A stretch of DNA of 64,000 bases from Caldilineaceae bacterium (GCA_022823185.1 JAJDXQ010000043.1:1-64000); one strand, 5' to 3'; positions 25,825 through 35,179 are shown, counted from the first letter of the stretch. The notes: generated by a model not told the origin, from the sequence alone. Program-made: numbers and translations.

Positions 25825-26850
25825 CTATTCTTTTCCTTCGATTTCGGGAAAAGGACTATGCCACTGCCAGCCGGTTCTGCCGGATTCCCGGTAGCGCTCC
25901 AGGCGTCGTATCGTGATCTCAGCAAAGATTGGGTCAATGTCGAAAGTGTAAACCCTTCGACGGGACAGTTCACCGGCCATCAGAGTTGTCCCAGAGTGGG
26001 CGAAAAAATCTACGACCAGATCATTTTCCTGGCTGCTTGATTGTACGATTCGCTGAATCGCTTTCAAGGGTTTCTGCGCGTAGCAGCCTGGCACGTTCTC
26101 TTCCATCCGATAGAATACTTGCTGAACGTCAACCCAGACATTTCCGGGACGTATCGTTTGGGACTTGCTTCGCTCAAGATTTTCTTTCCGACGACCATCC
26201 ACTTCCTTATAGTAGCCTTTCAAAACTTTGGGGATATCCGTATAGGTTACGGTGAAGCCAGGATTGCCCTTCACATAATGAAGCAATTCTTGTCGAACCC
26301 ACATCCAGTTCTTCTGAGTGCCGTAGCCCCGCTGGTTACGGACGGTAATGAGATTTCTTGGACTCAAGTCGCGGAACTCTCTCATCAGAATCATGAAGTC
26401 GGGTAGAGGCTGAAAGTCATCCTTGTAGTCGGCGCCAATCCAGATGTAGAAATGTGCGTCAGCCTTGGCAATCTGGAGCGCTTTCGACACCCACATCTCT
26501 GAGAAGTCAAGATATGAGGGGAGTTCGATCTTTGAGAGATTGGCTGTGTTGGCATTGCCGACCATGACATTGTACGGGGGATCGCTAATAAGGAGCCCGG
26601 ATGTCTCGTCGCTCATCATTCGCTCTACATCCGCATGGACGGTCGCGTCGAGGACACCAACTCGGTGGCCGCTGCCCGAATCCTCCCAGATTTCGCCGTG
26701 TCTTAGCCGGCAATAGGGAAGCAACTGTTCTCTGAGTTCAGCATCGGTATCGATCCTTTTCAGCCGTTCGGTGGTCTCCCGTTTCATTGCCTTGGAAACC
26801 GATCGCACAGTGTCAGAGGGGAAGAGCGTTGTTTGTTGAGATCGTTTCAT
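25825..26850 (-). CDS. Site-specific DNA methyltransferase (adenine or N4-cytosine type)
   Basis: 341 residues from the chosen ATG. Motif IV DPPYN (about residues 90-94) comes before the S-adenosylmethionine block (FAHSGTTLMAGELSRRR, then DIDPIF), which is the beta-class order. A TRD-like middle region lies between. It sits 53 bases after the OLD-like ATPase gene on the same strand. No classical restriction endonuclease is present, so the ATPase/TOPRIM protein is the obvious candidate effector. Starts at 26880 (TTG) or 26874 (ATG) are possible; none has a clear ribosome site. G+C is lower than in neighbouring metabolic genes, consistent with acquisition. Confidence 0.88.
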   Translation of the reverse strand: MKRSQQTTLFPSDTVRSVSKAMKRETTERLKRIDTDAELREQLLPYCRLRHGEIWEDSGSGHRVGVLDATVHADVERMMSDETSGLLISDPPYNVMVGNANTANLSKIELPSYLDFSEMWVSKALQIAKADAHFYIWIGADYKDDFQPLPDFMILMREFRDLSPRNLITVRNQRGYGTQKNWMWVRQELLHYVKGNPGFTVTYTDIPKVLKGYYKEVDGRRKENLERSKSQTIRPGNVWVDVQQVFYRMEENVPGCYAQKPLKAIQRIVQSSSQENDLVVDFFAHSGTTLMAGELSRRRVYTFDIDPIFAEITIRRLERYRESGRTGWQWHSPFPEIEGKE

Positions 26851-26903
26851 TTTATGAGTCTGATAGCAAAACATGCCCAAAGAGCCGCGGACGCCTTTTC
26901 ACC

Positions 26904-28454
26904 TCACTGCGAACGCCACTGTATCAAAGCGCTCTCCAACCCCTCTACCAGAGGTTGTATGTCGCTTTCCGATTTTTCAGCCTCCCGGCGGGCGACAACC
27001 CGACATATATCCGGAGCGCTCCAGCGGAGAGCTTCGGCCAGACCGTGCAGCTTTGATTTGGCAATCTCTGAGAGCGAGTCGGACGCAGAGTCGTATACCG
27101 AGTCCAGCCGGTTCATCTCCGTGGCAAGCCCGGTTCGGTCAGCGCCAAGCCTTGCGGCCAAGTCGCCTGCGTTCTGCTTCAACCGCTCCCATACCCACGA
27201 CTCCGGCGCACTCTGACCGGGAAGAAAGAATATATCAATGTTGCTTCCTGCCTGTTCTCGTATCTTTCCTTCGATGTCGCTGCCGCGTTTGTCGCCATCC
27301 AGCACGAAGACGAAACTCTCAATTTGACCGAATTTCCTGAAGGCTGTGGCGTGCATCGGAAACTCTTCAGCGCCGGTATCCCGCCCAATGCGAATCGACT
27401 CACCCCTGATCCTCTGCCGGGGTTGCAGAAAATCTCTTACCCCTTGCAGGATGCCTTCCGCAGCATCGTCCTCACACAGCAGGTTGAGCGCCTCGCTTGA
27501 ACGTCCATAGAGGGCATCCTGAACAACGTCGCGATAGGGTGGATGCACCGCGACGCAGCCCGTTTCATCCCGTTCCAAGAAGATGCGTCCATGGGGAGGG
27601 ACGGAGTCAAGGACCACTGGGCTATGGGAGGTTACGATGATTTGCAGGTCATTGCGCAGAGCAAGTTGCTGCAGTTGCAACATGAGCAGTTGCTGAACCC
27701 AGGGATGCAGGCCGGCCTCTACCTCATCAATCAGCACTAATGCGCCGCGAAGTTGGGCGATCTCTTGCGCCAGCCGCAGGATAGCGCGCTCGCCGGCGGC
27801 CATGTGCAGTTCAGAGTAGGCCGCGCCGCCATCCTGGGAGGCAAAAAGCAATTTCTTGTTTCCACTCGAGAGATCGACGACCTCCGCATAGCGGAAAGGA
27901 AGCATCTGCTGCGCGAACTCGATCTGTGATGCCGTCATAGGTGTTTCGTCCGGCGCGGAACTCAGGCGCGACATACTGAGAACGCCGCGTACCTCCGATG
28001 GATTGCTGAGATTACTCAAAGTTCTCAGATAGACTAGCCGCTCTGGTTGGCTGGCCCCCTTGCGGCCAAAGTAACTTCGACTCCATGCCTTGGTGCGCCG
28101 CCAACGCATGGAACGCAGACCGTCGGGTGTCGCATAGTCAAATTCGATGTTGATTTCGCGCGTCTCATCCCCGCGCTTCCCCAACTTGGGTCGATAATCG
28201 GGAAAGAGCGTAGAGGGCACATAATCCTTTGAACCCGCCCCCGGAACCTTGTAGGCGCATGCGGCCGCGAAGAGAACGGTGGATTTCCCGGTGGCGTTGC
28301 CGCCGGCAATCACGCTCACCGGATAGTCGAAAACCACTCGGAGGTCATCGAAGCCGCGAATGCCTTCCAGTCGAATCTCCGTCAGGAAATGCGGCACATG
28401 GGGTTTCTTGCCCTGTAGATCCTCCCAAAGCTCTCTGAAACGCCTCTCGATCAT
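26904..28454 (-). CDS. OLD-like AAA ATPase with probable TOPRIM nuclease domain
   Basis: 516 residues. Walker A GGNATGKS is at 51-58, an ABC-type signature is in AAGERAILRLAQ (about 222), and Walker B plus H-loop features are in LVLIDEVEAGLHP and VTSHSPVVLDS. A C-terminal part with LLCEDDAAEG (about 326) and VFVLDGDKRG (about 385) fits the E...DxD acidic pattern of OLD-family TOPRIM nucleases. OLD proteins (phage P2 Old, GajA of Gabija) are DNA-cleaving defence ATPases. Here it is the first gene of a pair with a DNA methyltransferase, with no helicase partner. The nuclease assignment is inference from two short motifs. Confidence 0.75.
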   Translation of the reverse strand: MIERRFRELWEDLQGKKPHVPHFLTEIRLEGIRGFDDLRVVFDYPVSVIAGGNATGKSTVLFAAACAYKVPGAGSKDYVPSTLFPDYRPKLGKRGDETREINIEFDYATPDGLRSMRWRRTKAWSRSYFGRKGASQPERLVYLRTLSNLSNPSEVRGVLSMSRLSSAPDETPMTASQIEFAQQMLPFRYAEVVDLSSGNKKLLFASQDGGAAYSELHMAAGERAILRLAQEIAQLRGALVLIDEVEAGLHPWVQQLLMLQLQQLALRNDLQIIVTSHSPVVLDSVPPHGRIFLERDETGCVAVHPPYRDVVQDALYGRSSEALNLLCEDDAAEGILQGVRDFLQPRQRIRGESIRIGRDTGAEEFPMHATAFRKFGQIESFVFVLDGDKRGSDIEGKIREQAGSNIDIFFLPGQSAPESWVWERLKQNAGDLAARLGADRTGLATEMNRLDSVYDSASDSLSEIAKSKLHGLAEALRWSAPDICRVVARREAEKSESDIQPLVEGLESALIQWRSQ

Positions 28455-28563
28455 GCGTTATTCTCCTTCCTGCCGACTCCTCCATGCTGCTATTGGGCAT
28501 GCTCCCCGCCAAACCGGGGCAACCGAGAACGTTTCGAGTATCCATACACATTCATAGACCGGT

Positions 28564-28929
28564 TCACCGCATGTACGGCGAATGGGACGTTGATGGGTCC
28601 CCGCCAAAGTTTTCGCCGCAGTAGCGGCATTTGATGGCTTCGGCTCTGACCAGTTCGGCGCAGTAGGGGCAGTACTGCATTTCGCCGCGCTGGACCATCC
28701 TTTGTTCAAGCACAGCCTGGTTCTTGGAGACTGCGAAGGACAGAATGAGGCCCAGTGGGCCCAATAGGAATCCAAGCAGAAACCAGCTGCAACCGCTTCT
28801 TCCTTTATTTGTCGCGACCATCGCGCTGACGATGCCGGACAGAAGCCAGACAGCTGCAAACGGAGCACCGATAATGTAAGCTTCTGTCGGTCCGAGCAAC
28901 GCGGGCAGATCGACTGGTGGAAGATCCAT
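28564..28929 (-). CDS. Small membrane protein with a C-terminal zinc ribbon
   Basis: 121 residues. Two hydrophobic helices (about 16-38 and 46-66) are followed by a CPYCAEL...CRYCGEN zinc ribbon at about 86-108. The CxxC-x(n)-CxxC pattern with I-K-C-R-Y-C-G spacing is common in superinfection-immunity-like and DUF-type envelope proteins. Function is unknown. It lies upstream of the OLD/methyltransferase pair on the same strand with 109 bases between, and might be part of the same transcription unit. Confidence 0.65.
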   Translation of the reverse strand: MDLPPVDLPALLGPTEAYIIGAPFAAVWLLSGIVSAMVATNKGRSGCSWFLLGFLLGPLGLILSFAVSKNQAVLEQRMVQRGEMQYCPYCAELVRAEAIKCRYCGENFGGDPSTSHSPYMR

Positions 28930-29138
28930 TGTAGTTTCCTCTCAACTTATCAGACGTAATCCGCTGTCCTTATCTCGGACAATAACCGTTCTCGGCCTAA
29001 ACGGCCAGAAAGACCGACATCCTCGCTATGCCAGGAAGTGTGATCTTAAGCCAAAGGGGGTCCTTAATCTGCTCAAGCGCCTGATCAGATGCCGGCTTTG
29101 GGTCTTGAAAATCAGGGAGGCGTGCAAAGCTCCGGCTC

Positions 29139-29389
29139 TTAGCTTGCCGCTGTCGAACCTTGTATGCGCTCAATCAGAAGAACGTTCACTAAGGTCTCGA
29201 TTGACACGCCTTTCGCATGAGTTCCTCCGCCATTTCAGGAAGAATAGCAACGCGGACTGCACGCTTATGGGGCGTATCAAAACGGAACCACTTGTCATCG
29301 TCTTCCATAAAATCTGCGGTGTCCAGGTTATCCCAGAATGCGGCTTCCTCCTCGTAACTCTTGAAATCGGGGACTCTTAGCTTTTTCAT
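29139..29389 (-). pseudogene. Frameshifted CopG/BrnA-like antitoxin
   Basis: The first 58-60 residues (VPDFKSYEEEAAFWDNLDTAD) match the CopG-type antitoxin family that pairs with BrnT-like toxins. The open frame then stops at 29189. In the neighbouring frame the sequence continues with GVSIETLVNVLLIERIQ, the normal ribbon-helix-helix ending, down to a stop at 29139. One single-base event near 29205-29212 would restore a full-length protein. No BrnT toxin gene is next to it. Either decay or a sequencing error explains the shift. Confidence 0.68.
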
Positions 29390-29401
29390 TTCTTGTAACG
29401 A

Positions 29402-29603
29402 CTAAGCCTGAGAGATGTCAGGGATATGGATTCTTGGCACGAGCTGTTCATACTCTACGAGAATTGCTTTAAGCGCTTTTTCAATCGACTGTTGACAGTG
29501 GAAAGCAACCATATGCGTCAGGTCTTCGCGATAGATGATCTCCTCCACAACCCCCCAAGTCATCGCGAGCCGAATCCAGCCAAGCTTTAGTCTGCCTTCT
29601 CAT
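29402..29603 (-). pseudogene. Decayed HEPN-domain gene partnered with the MNT gene
   Basis: Starting at an ATG that overlaps the end of the nucleotidyltransferase gene (29603) the frame reads RQTKAWLDSARDDL. After a run of six G residues (about 29551-29556) the continuation VVEEIIYREDL...FHCQQSIEKALKAILVEYEQ is found one frame over, ending at 29402. The FHxQQxxEKALKA phrase is the HEPN signature. At ~67 residues it has lost the C-terminal half of a normal ~130-residue HEPN protein. A 53-codon ORF from 29563 covers the second part. Confidence 0.72.
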
Positions 29604-29931
29604 ACAGCGTTTTTCCGGAGCGTTCTATCTCGCGGAGAAAAGAGGATCCTTGTTTTTTGAGGAATTCGTATTCGCCCCTGGTATAGACGACAAGGTCGAT
29701 GGGAACACGCCTGTTGATGGCTCGGAGGCTTTTCCTCACCTTGAGCCTGCTTTGCATTCTTTCCCCATAGGTCTGTGAGATGTCCTCAGGGTCCAAAATG
29801 ACCAGCAGATCGATATCGCTCTCCGAATCCTGTGTCGCCATTGCGTGAGAGCCAAACAGCACGATTCGGAAGGGATCGATTGTGCTGAGGTATGAGACGA
29901 TTTCGCGTATGGCGCCGCTTCTGGCTTCCAT
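29587..29931 (-). CDS. MNT-type nucleotidyltransferase (HEPN/MNT module)
   Basis: 114 residues. The minimal nucleotidyltransferase signature GS-x10-DxD is present: Gly27-Ser28 and Asp39/Asp41 in LFGSHA...SESDIDLLVIL, with a third acidic residue in VPIDLVVY. In HEPN/MNT modules the MNT protein AMPylates and neutralises the HEPN RNase toxin. Here the HEPN partner is directly downstream, overlapping by 17 bases, but damaged. The start gives the usual length. The pair probably no longer works as a toxin-antitoxin system. Confidence 0.85.
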   Translation of the reverse strand: MEARSGAIREIVSYLSTIDPFRIVLFGSHAMATQDSESDIDLLVILDPEDISQTYGERMQSRLKVRKSLRAINRRVPIDLVVYTRGEYEFLKKQGSSFLREIERSGKTLYEKAD

Positions 29932-30133
29932 ATTTTTCGACCAAGCGATTCCAATAATCTGCGGAATTCATGCCACGTCAGCATATACCGTTTGACCTAA
30001 CTCTCATAATCAGTCCACGCCGAGGGCCCTTCAATACGGCGCCATGGGCCAGTTGCACCAGGTTTGGTTATGGTAAGGCCGGCAAGTATACTGATCCCGG
30101 TCTACACTCCACAACCTGTTTGGGAAGCTTCTT

Positions 30134-30961
30134 ATGACACTGAAAGATAAGATCGCAATCGTAACCGGGGGGGCTGTCGGGATTGGCGGCGCCATCGCGC
30201 GGCGGCTGGCCGCGGACGGGGCGAAGGTTCTGGTCGCCGACATTGTGCTGGAGAATGCCGCGGAAAATGTGGCCCGCATCGGGGAGAGCGGCGGCACAGC
30301 CTCCGCCTATGAGGTGGACATCTCCCAACCGGAACAGATCCGGCCGATGATCGAACGGGTGGTCGAACTTTGGGGTGGGCTGCACATCCTGGTGAACAAC
30401 GCCTGGGGAACACTGGAGCCGGACGGGACGGCCATTACCCTGACTGAAACCGCCTTCGACCGGGCGCTCAGCGCGTCGCAGAAGGCGGTTTTTATGGGCG
30501 CGAAGTTCGGTGTGCCGCACATTCAGGCAAGCGGCGGCGGCAGCATTGTCAACATCTCTTCAGTGCATGGACAACTGGTGGCGCCGTCGAGCCTCGCATA
30601 CGAGATGACGAAGGCGGCGATCATCGCGATGAGCCGCCAGATGGCGCTTGATTTCGGACCGATCGGTGTGCGCGTCAACTGCATCTGCCCCGGGCATATT
30701 GTCACTGAGCGCCAAGCCGAACGATGGGAAGAAAACCCCTCCATGCTGCGGTTCTTCGACCAGCATTATCCTCTGCGACACACGGGCGTGCCCGACGACA
30801 TCGCCAACGCAGTCCGCTTCCTCTGCTCGGACGAAGCCGGGTTCATCACAGGACATACGATGGTCGTAGACGGCGGCATGACGATCCAGCTGCAGGAAAA
30901 TCTGGTCCTCGATACTGCCAGATATTACCGCGATCACCCTGAGATTGACCTGGGCCCCTAG
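30134..30961 (+). CDS. Short-chain dehydrogenase/reductase (SDR)
   Basis: 275 residues, classical SDR. The nucleotide site TGGAVGIGGAIA is at 11-22, NNAWG follows, the catalytic Ser is in NISSVHG and Tyr156-x3-Lys160 (YEMTK) is intact. C-terminal FITGHTMVVDGG is typical. It reduces or oxidises an alcohol/ketone with NAD(P); substrate unknown. It is convergent with the TIM-barrel gene, and the two stops overlap by four bases. GGAAG lies upstream of the ATG. Confidence 0.9.
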   Translation: MTLKDKIAIVTGGAVGIGGAIARRLAADGAKVLVADIVLENAAENVARIGESGGTASAYEVDISQPEQIRPMIERVVELWGGLHILVNNAWGTLEPDGTAITLTETAFDRALSASQKAVFMGAKFGVPHIQASGGGSIVNISSVHGQLVAPSSLAYEMTKAAIIAMSRQMALDFGPIGVRVNCICPGHIVTERQAERWEENPSMLRFFDQHYPLRHTGVPDDIANAVRFLCSDEAGFITGHTMVVDGGMTIQLQENLVLDTARYYRDHPEIDLGP

Positions 30962-31764
30962 TAGCCGATACCCCGCAGATATGTGACCATTCCCGCGCTT
31001 CGTTCGGCCTCGCTCATGGGGTCATCGCGCCCTGGAATCGGCTGGCCGGGACAGGCGGTCACCCAGCGGTCGTAGCCGATTTCGTCAAGAACGACCCGGA
31101 TGGACGGAAAATCGACATTTTCGTGTTCCCCGACCTGGCACCACTGGGGGTCGTAGTAGCCGTCGGCGCGTCGGGAGTTGGTGGCCCAATCCTGCAGGTG
31201 GACATAGTTCAACTGGGCGCTGAAGTCGCGCAGCGACGCGACGGGGTCATAGCCCCAGAGCTGCGCGTGGGAAACGTCGATGCACAGCTTGGCGGTGCGC
31301 AGGTTGTCCATGTACAGCTTCCAGTGGTCGATCGAATCGACAAGCAGATTTGTGTGGATGTGGTAGGTCAGCTCCAGGCCGAATTGGGCGGCGTATTCGG
31401 CCCATTCGTCGGCGCCTTCGGCGGCTGCTTTGACGTCATCGTTGCTCACGGGGCGGTCGTCGGGCTTGCCGCCGTTCATGTACATGAAGCAGTCGCAGCC
31501 CATCTCGGCGGCGAACTCCATGCGGCGGCGGTTGATCTCGACGTTTTCGCGATCGCGGCTATCAGGCGTCCCGTTGGCCGTTAGCACGACGAGAGGCATC
31601 CCCGCGTCATCGCAAACACGCCGCAGCCTCGCCGGCGTCCCCATCCAGTTGAGAGGCAGTCTGCTCTCCCAGCCCTGCCAGCCGGCTTCTGCCAGTCCGG
31701 CCAGGGCCGGCTCAAGTTCAGGGTTTTGCCATCGCAGGGTGCTGTAAGCGAGCTTGTAGCTCAT
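30958..31764 (-). CDS. Sugar phosphate isomerase/epimerase-like TIM-barrel protein
   Basis: 268 residues of the xylose-isomerase-like AP-endonuclease-2 superfamily. Conserved phrases are LGLELTYHIHTNLL (metal His/Glu area), KLCIDVSHAQLWGYDP and YVHLQDWA, with a late Glu in GEHENVDFPSI. These supply metal ligands in this fold. Members isomerise or dehydrate sugars and inositols. AAAGGAG is placed before the ATG. It is the downstream gene of a probable pair with the NAD-dependent epimerase. Confidence 0.82.
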   Translation of the reverse strand: MSYKLAYSTLRWQNPELEPALAGLAEAGWQGWESRLPLNWMGTPARLRRVCDDAGMPLVVLTANGTPDSRDRENVEINRRRMEFAAEMGCDCFMYMNGGKPDDRPVSNDDVKAAAEGADEWAEYAAQFGLELTYHIHTNLLVDSIDHWKLYMDNLRTAKLCIDVSHAQLWGYDPVASLRDFSAQLNYVHLQDWATNSRRADGYYDPQWCQVGEHENVDFPSIRVVLDEIGYDRWVTACPGQPIPGRDDPMSEAERSAGMVTYLRGIGY

Positions 31765-31797
31765 GTGCGTTCTCCTTTGCCCGGTTGGAACTGCGTC

Positions 31798-32742
31798 TTA
31801 TTCAAAGCGAGTGACATCGTCCTGGGGCTGATATCCGAGAAGGCTGCGCGCCTCTTCAAGGCTCCAGGCCATACCGGTGTTGTCGGACATGCCGTTGACG
31901 ACGATGGCCGGCGCGGGCCATGCGCCGGCGTCTGCGTTGACGGCCCGTTCGAACAGGTGCGTAAAGTCGCGGTTTGACAGCCACATCAGGCGGAACCAGC
32001 GTTCGGCGCGGCGGTATCCTTCCGGGTCGGGGTGGGAATCGGCGGCGCCGCTGTCTGCGCCGGGTTCGCCGGTGGCGTTGAGCGTTTCGGGCCGGTTGGG
32101 GCCTGGCTGGCACCAGCCGATGCGCACGCTGACGAAAGTGGTGGCGCCTTCTGACTGCGCGCCAAGCGCCTGGCAGATGCGTTCGCCCACCATTTTGGTT
32201 GTCGAATAGGCAGTGGCGTCTAGGGGCGGGTCGGTCTCGGCCCAGACTGTGCCCACGCCCAGGGGCTTGTCAGGTGTCAGCGCGCTTGGGCCAACGGTGG
32301 CGGCCAGGGGATCGTCTTTGTAGCGGCCCATGACGTGGTTGGAGGTGGCGAAGACAAAGCGGTCCACGGCGGGGCTTGCGGCCGCGGCCAGCGCCACATT
32401 AAGGGTCATGTCGATGGAGACGGCCGCTTCGTCCCAGCTGGCGTCCGGGTAGGGATTGTCCGCGGCGAAGTGGACGACCGCTTGCACGCGGTCGAATGCA
32501 TCGCGCCAGCGGCTGTCGCGGGGGTCGGTGAGGTCGCATTCGAGGAGTTCGACGGCAGGCGTCGTGCCAGTCGCGTTCTGCGCGGCGGCGTCGTGCAAGG
32601 CATGCAACTGGTCGGGAGACGGCGGGCGCACGTCCAGCCCGATCAAGCGGGGACAGGGACTTTCGCGGGCCAGGCGCAGCAGCAGTTTCGTGCCGAGGTT
32701 GCCAAGGCCGCCGGTAACGGCGACCGACCGGGAGGAAGGCAT
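31798..32742 (-). CDS. NAD-dependent epimerase/dehydratase family oxidoreductase
   Basis: 314 residues, extended SDR. The motif VTGGLGNLGTKLL is at the N-terminus, VVHFAADNPYPDASW follows, and the catalytic Tyr-x3-Lys is in AYSTTKMVGE. Related proteins act on sugar nucleotides or on uronic acids (uronate dehydrogenase). The latter fits a catabolic neighbourhood, but the substrate is not proved. AGGAGA lies before the ATG. It precedes the isomerase gene by 33 bases. Confidence 0.84.
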   Translation of the reverse strand: MPSSRSVAVTGGLGNLGTKLLLRLARESPCPRLIGLDVRPPSPDQLHALHDAAAQNATGTTPAVELLECDLTDPRDSRWRDAFDRVQAVVHFAADNPYPDASWDEAAVSIDMTLNVALAAAASPAVDRFVFATSNHVMGRYKDDPLAATVGPSALTPDKPLGVGTVWAETDPPLDATAYSTTKMVGERICQALGAQSEGATTFVSVRIGWCQPGPNRPETLNATGEPGADSGAADSHPDPEGYRRAERWFRLMWLSNRDFTHLFERAVNADAGAWPAPAIVVNGMSDNTGMAWSLEEARSLLGYQPQDDVTRFE

Positions 32743-32902
32743 ACGGCTGTTATCTCCTGTCTTCGAACCTTGCCATCAGTCGCTCTGCTCCTCATTATTG
32801 AAGCAAAAGGCGGGCCGGTCAACACATGGTCTACCGCCCCGCCTTGGCTTACAGTTCGGCGGCCCGTGAGGGATCTGGCCGCAGTCTATCGGAAACTGAA
32901 CG

Positions 32903-35179
32903 CTAAGAGCCGTTTTTCTCCCAGATCGCTTCCAGGATCCGGGCCGGCGACATTGGCAGTTCTGTTGGGCGAACGCCAATGGCATCGTAGATCGCGTTGG
33001 CGATGGCTGCCGCGGGTGGAACGATCGGCACTTCACCCACGCCGCGCACGCCGAAGGGATGGTCGGGGTTGGCAACCTCGACCACTACTGTCTCGATCAT
33101 GGGCAGATCGAGCGCGGTGGGCATGCGGTAGTCCAAGAGGCTGGCATTGAGCAGGTGGCCGTCGTCGCTGTAGATGTACTCTTCATTCAGGGCCCAGCCG
33201 ATTCCCTGCACGACACCGCCCTGAATCTGGCCTTCCACATAGCTGGGGTGAATCGCCTTGCCGACATCCTGTACGGCGGTGTAGCGCAAGATGGTGACCT
33301 TTCCGGTTTCCGGATCGACCTCAACGTCGACAATATGGGTGCCGAAGCAGGGACCGGCCCCACCTGTATTCATGGTCACGCTGGCGGTCAGCGCTTCGTA
33401 GCCGCTGGACAGCTCCTGGGCGGCTTCTTTGAAGCCGAGGCTGTGGCCGTTGCCGCGGAACTGGCCATCCTGCCAGGCGATGTCGGATGTCTCCATTTCC
33501 CAGTAATCGGCCAGTTGTTCGCTCATCTTTCTGCGCAGTTCCAGCCCCAGTTGATGGGTCGTCACCCCGATCTTGTGGGTGACGCTGCTGCCGCCGGTGC
33601 CGCCGGTGTAGCCGATCGAGTCGGTGTCGACGACCTGGGGATTGATGTCTTCGGCTGCGACGCCGATTGTTTCGGCCAGCATCATGGCGGCAGAGGCCCG
33701 GGTCCCGCCGATATCGGCGGAGCCTTCGATCAGGTTGACGGTGCCGTCGGCATTGACGACCGCGGTCACGCTTGAAGGGCCGGCCCCGTTGAACCAGAAA
33801 CCGGAGGCAACGCCGCGGCCCCGGTAGTTCCCCTCTTGCGGGGTGGCGGCATGGGGATGATCGATGGCGGCTTCAACCGTTTCCTTGTAGCCGATGCGCT
33901 TGTATTCGGGCCCGTCCGGTCGGCGGTCTCCTTCCTGCGCGGCGTTGATGTGGCGGAATTCCAGGGGATCGATGCCCAGTTCTTCGGCCAGTTCGTCGAT
34001 GACCGTCTCGGAGGCGAAGGCTGCATTGGTGCCGCCGGGCGCGCGGTAGGCGCCGCTCTGAGGACGGTTCACGACAACATCGTAGCCATCGATACGCAGG
34101 TTATCCAGCTTGTAAGGAGAGAGAATGACGCCGGCGCCGGCGCCAACGGGCGAGCCGGGGTAGGCGCCGGCCTCGTAGATGAGGTCGGCTTCAACTGCGG
34201 TGATGCGGCCGTCCTTCGTCGCGCCCATCTTCACTTTGATATAGCTGCCTGAGGTGGGGCCGGTCGCCTGCAACACTTCGGTGCGGGTCAGCGCCATCTT
34301 TACCGGGCGGTAGCCGCTCTTGCGGGAGAGCAGGGCTGCGGGAAGGTCGGTGTAGGGGGTGAATTTGCCCCCGAAACCACCTCCGATCTCCGCCGGCGTA
34401 ACCTTTACCTGGGAAACGGGAATCTGGAGAAGCGCGGAGACAGAATCCCGAATCTGGAAGGGGCCCTGTGTGCTGGTCCAGATGTGAATCTGGTCGTCGG
34501 CGCGCCACTGCACAGTAGAGGCCTGCGGTTCCAGATAGCCCTGATGGACCATCGCGGTGGTGAATTCCCGCTCGATGACTGCGTCGGCTGCCTCGTAACC
34601 GGCTTCGAGGTCGCCGCGTGCGTGGCGGAAGTGTTGCGCGACATTGGTCGGCTTATCGCCGACTTCGCCCAGGGCGTTTGTGCGGAGCTCTTCGAGAAGA
34701 ATGGGGGCGTCGTCTGCCATTGCCTCCCGCACATCCAACACCGGCTTGAGGATCTCATATTCGACATCGATGAGGCCGACGGCCTCTTCGGCGACGTGGA
34801 CGCTGGTCGCGGCCACTGCGGCGATGGCGTGGCCGTGGTACAGGACCTTATCCTGGGCCAGCATATTGGCGCTGAGATACCTCAGATTCACTGCGTCTTC
34901 GCCCATTTCCTGGATTTTGTCAGCTGCTTCAGCCAGGTCAGACGAGGTAACGATTGCGGCGACGCCTGGAAGCGCCTCGGCTTTGCTGGTATCGATACTC
35001 AGGATGCGTGCATGGGCGTGGGGGCTGCGCAGATACTTGCCGTACAACATGCCCGGCACGTTCTGATCAGCGGCATAGCGGGCAGCGCCGACAACCTTAT
35101 CGGTACCGTCGTGCCGGATGGGCCGGGTCCCGACCACCTGGTAGTTTCCGGACATTACCGAATTGCCGTTTTCAGCCAT
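32903..35179 (-). CDS. Molybdopterin-binding (large) subunit of a xanthine dehydrogenase-family enzyme
   Basis: 758 residues, normal for the large subunit of molybdenum hydroxylases. Seen: the fusion of the a/b hammerhead (ARYAADQNVPGMLYGKYLRSPHAHA) with the molybdopterin domain, GGGFGGKFTPYTD, AYRAPGGTNAAFASE and the final GVRGVGEVPIVPPAAA containing the catalytic Glu. Such enzymes hydroxylate aldehydes, purines or CO and normally need separate 2Fe-2S and FAD subunits. Neither is adjacent here, so partners must be elsewhere or the gene is a leftover. TAAGGAG provides the ribosome site. Confidence 0.9.
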   Translation of the reverse strand: MAENGNSVMSGNYQVVGTRPIRHDGTDKVVGAARYAADQNVPGMLYGKYLRSPHAHARILSIDTSKAEALPGVAAIVTSSDLAEAADKIQEMGEDAVNLRYLSANMLAQDKVLYHGHAIAAVAATSVHVAEEAVGLIDVEYEILKPVLDVREAMADDAPILLEELRTNALGEVGDKPTNVAQHFRHARGDLEAGYEAADAVIEREFTTAMVHQGYLEPQASTVQWRADDQIHIWTSTQGPFQIRDSVSALLQIPVSQVKVTPAEIGGGFGGKFTPYTDLPAALLSRKSGYRPVKMALTRTEVLQATGPTSGSYIKVKMGATKDGRITAVEADLIYEAGAYPGSPVGAGAGVILSPYKLDNLRIDGYDVVVNRPQSGAYRAPGGTNAAFASETVIDELAEELGIDPLEFRHINAAQEGDRRPDGPEYKRIGYKETVEAAIDHPHAATPQEGNYRGRGVASGFWFNGAGPSSVTAVVNADGTVNLIEGSADIGGTRASAAMMLAETIGVAAEDINPQVVDTDSIGYTGGTGGSSVTHKIGVTTHQLGLELRRKMSEQLADYWEMETSDIAWQDGQFRGNGHSLGFKEAAQELSSGYEALTASVTMNTGGAGPCFGTHIVDVEVDPETGKVTILRYTAVQDVGKAIHPSYVEGQIQGGVVQGIGWALNEEYIYSDDGHLLNASLLDYRMPTALDLPMIETVVVEVANPDHPFGVRGVGEVPIVPPAAAIANAIYDAIGVRPTELPMSPARILEAIWEKNGS

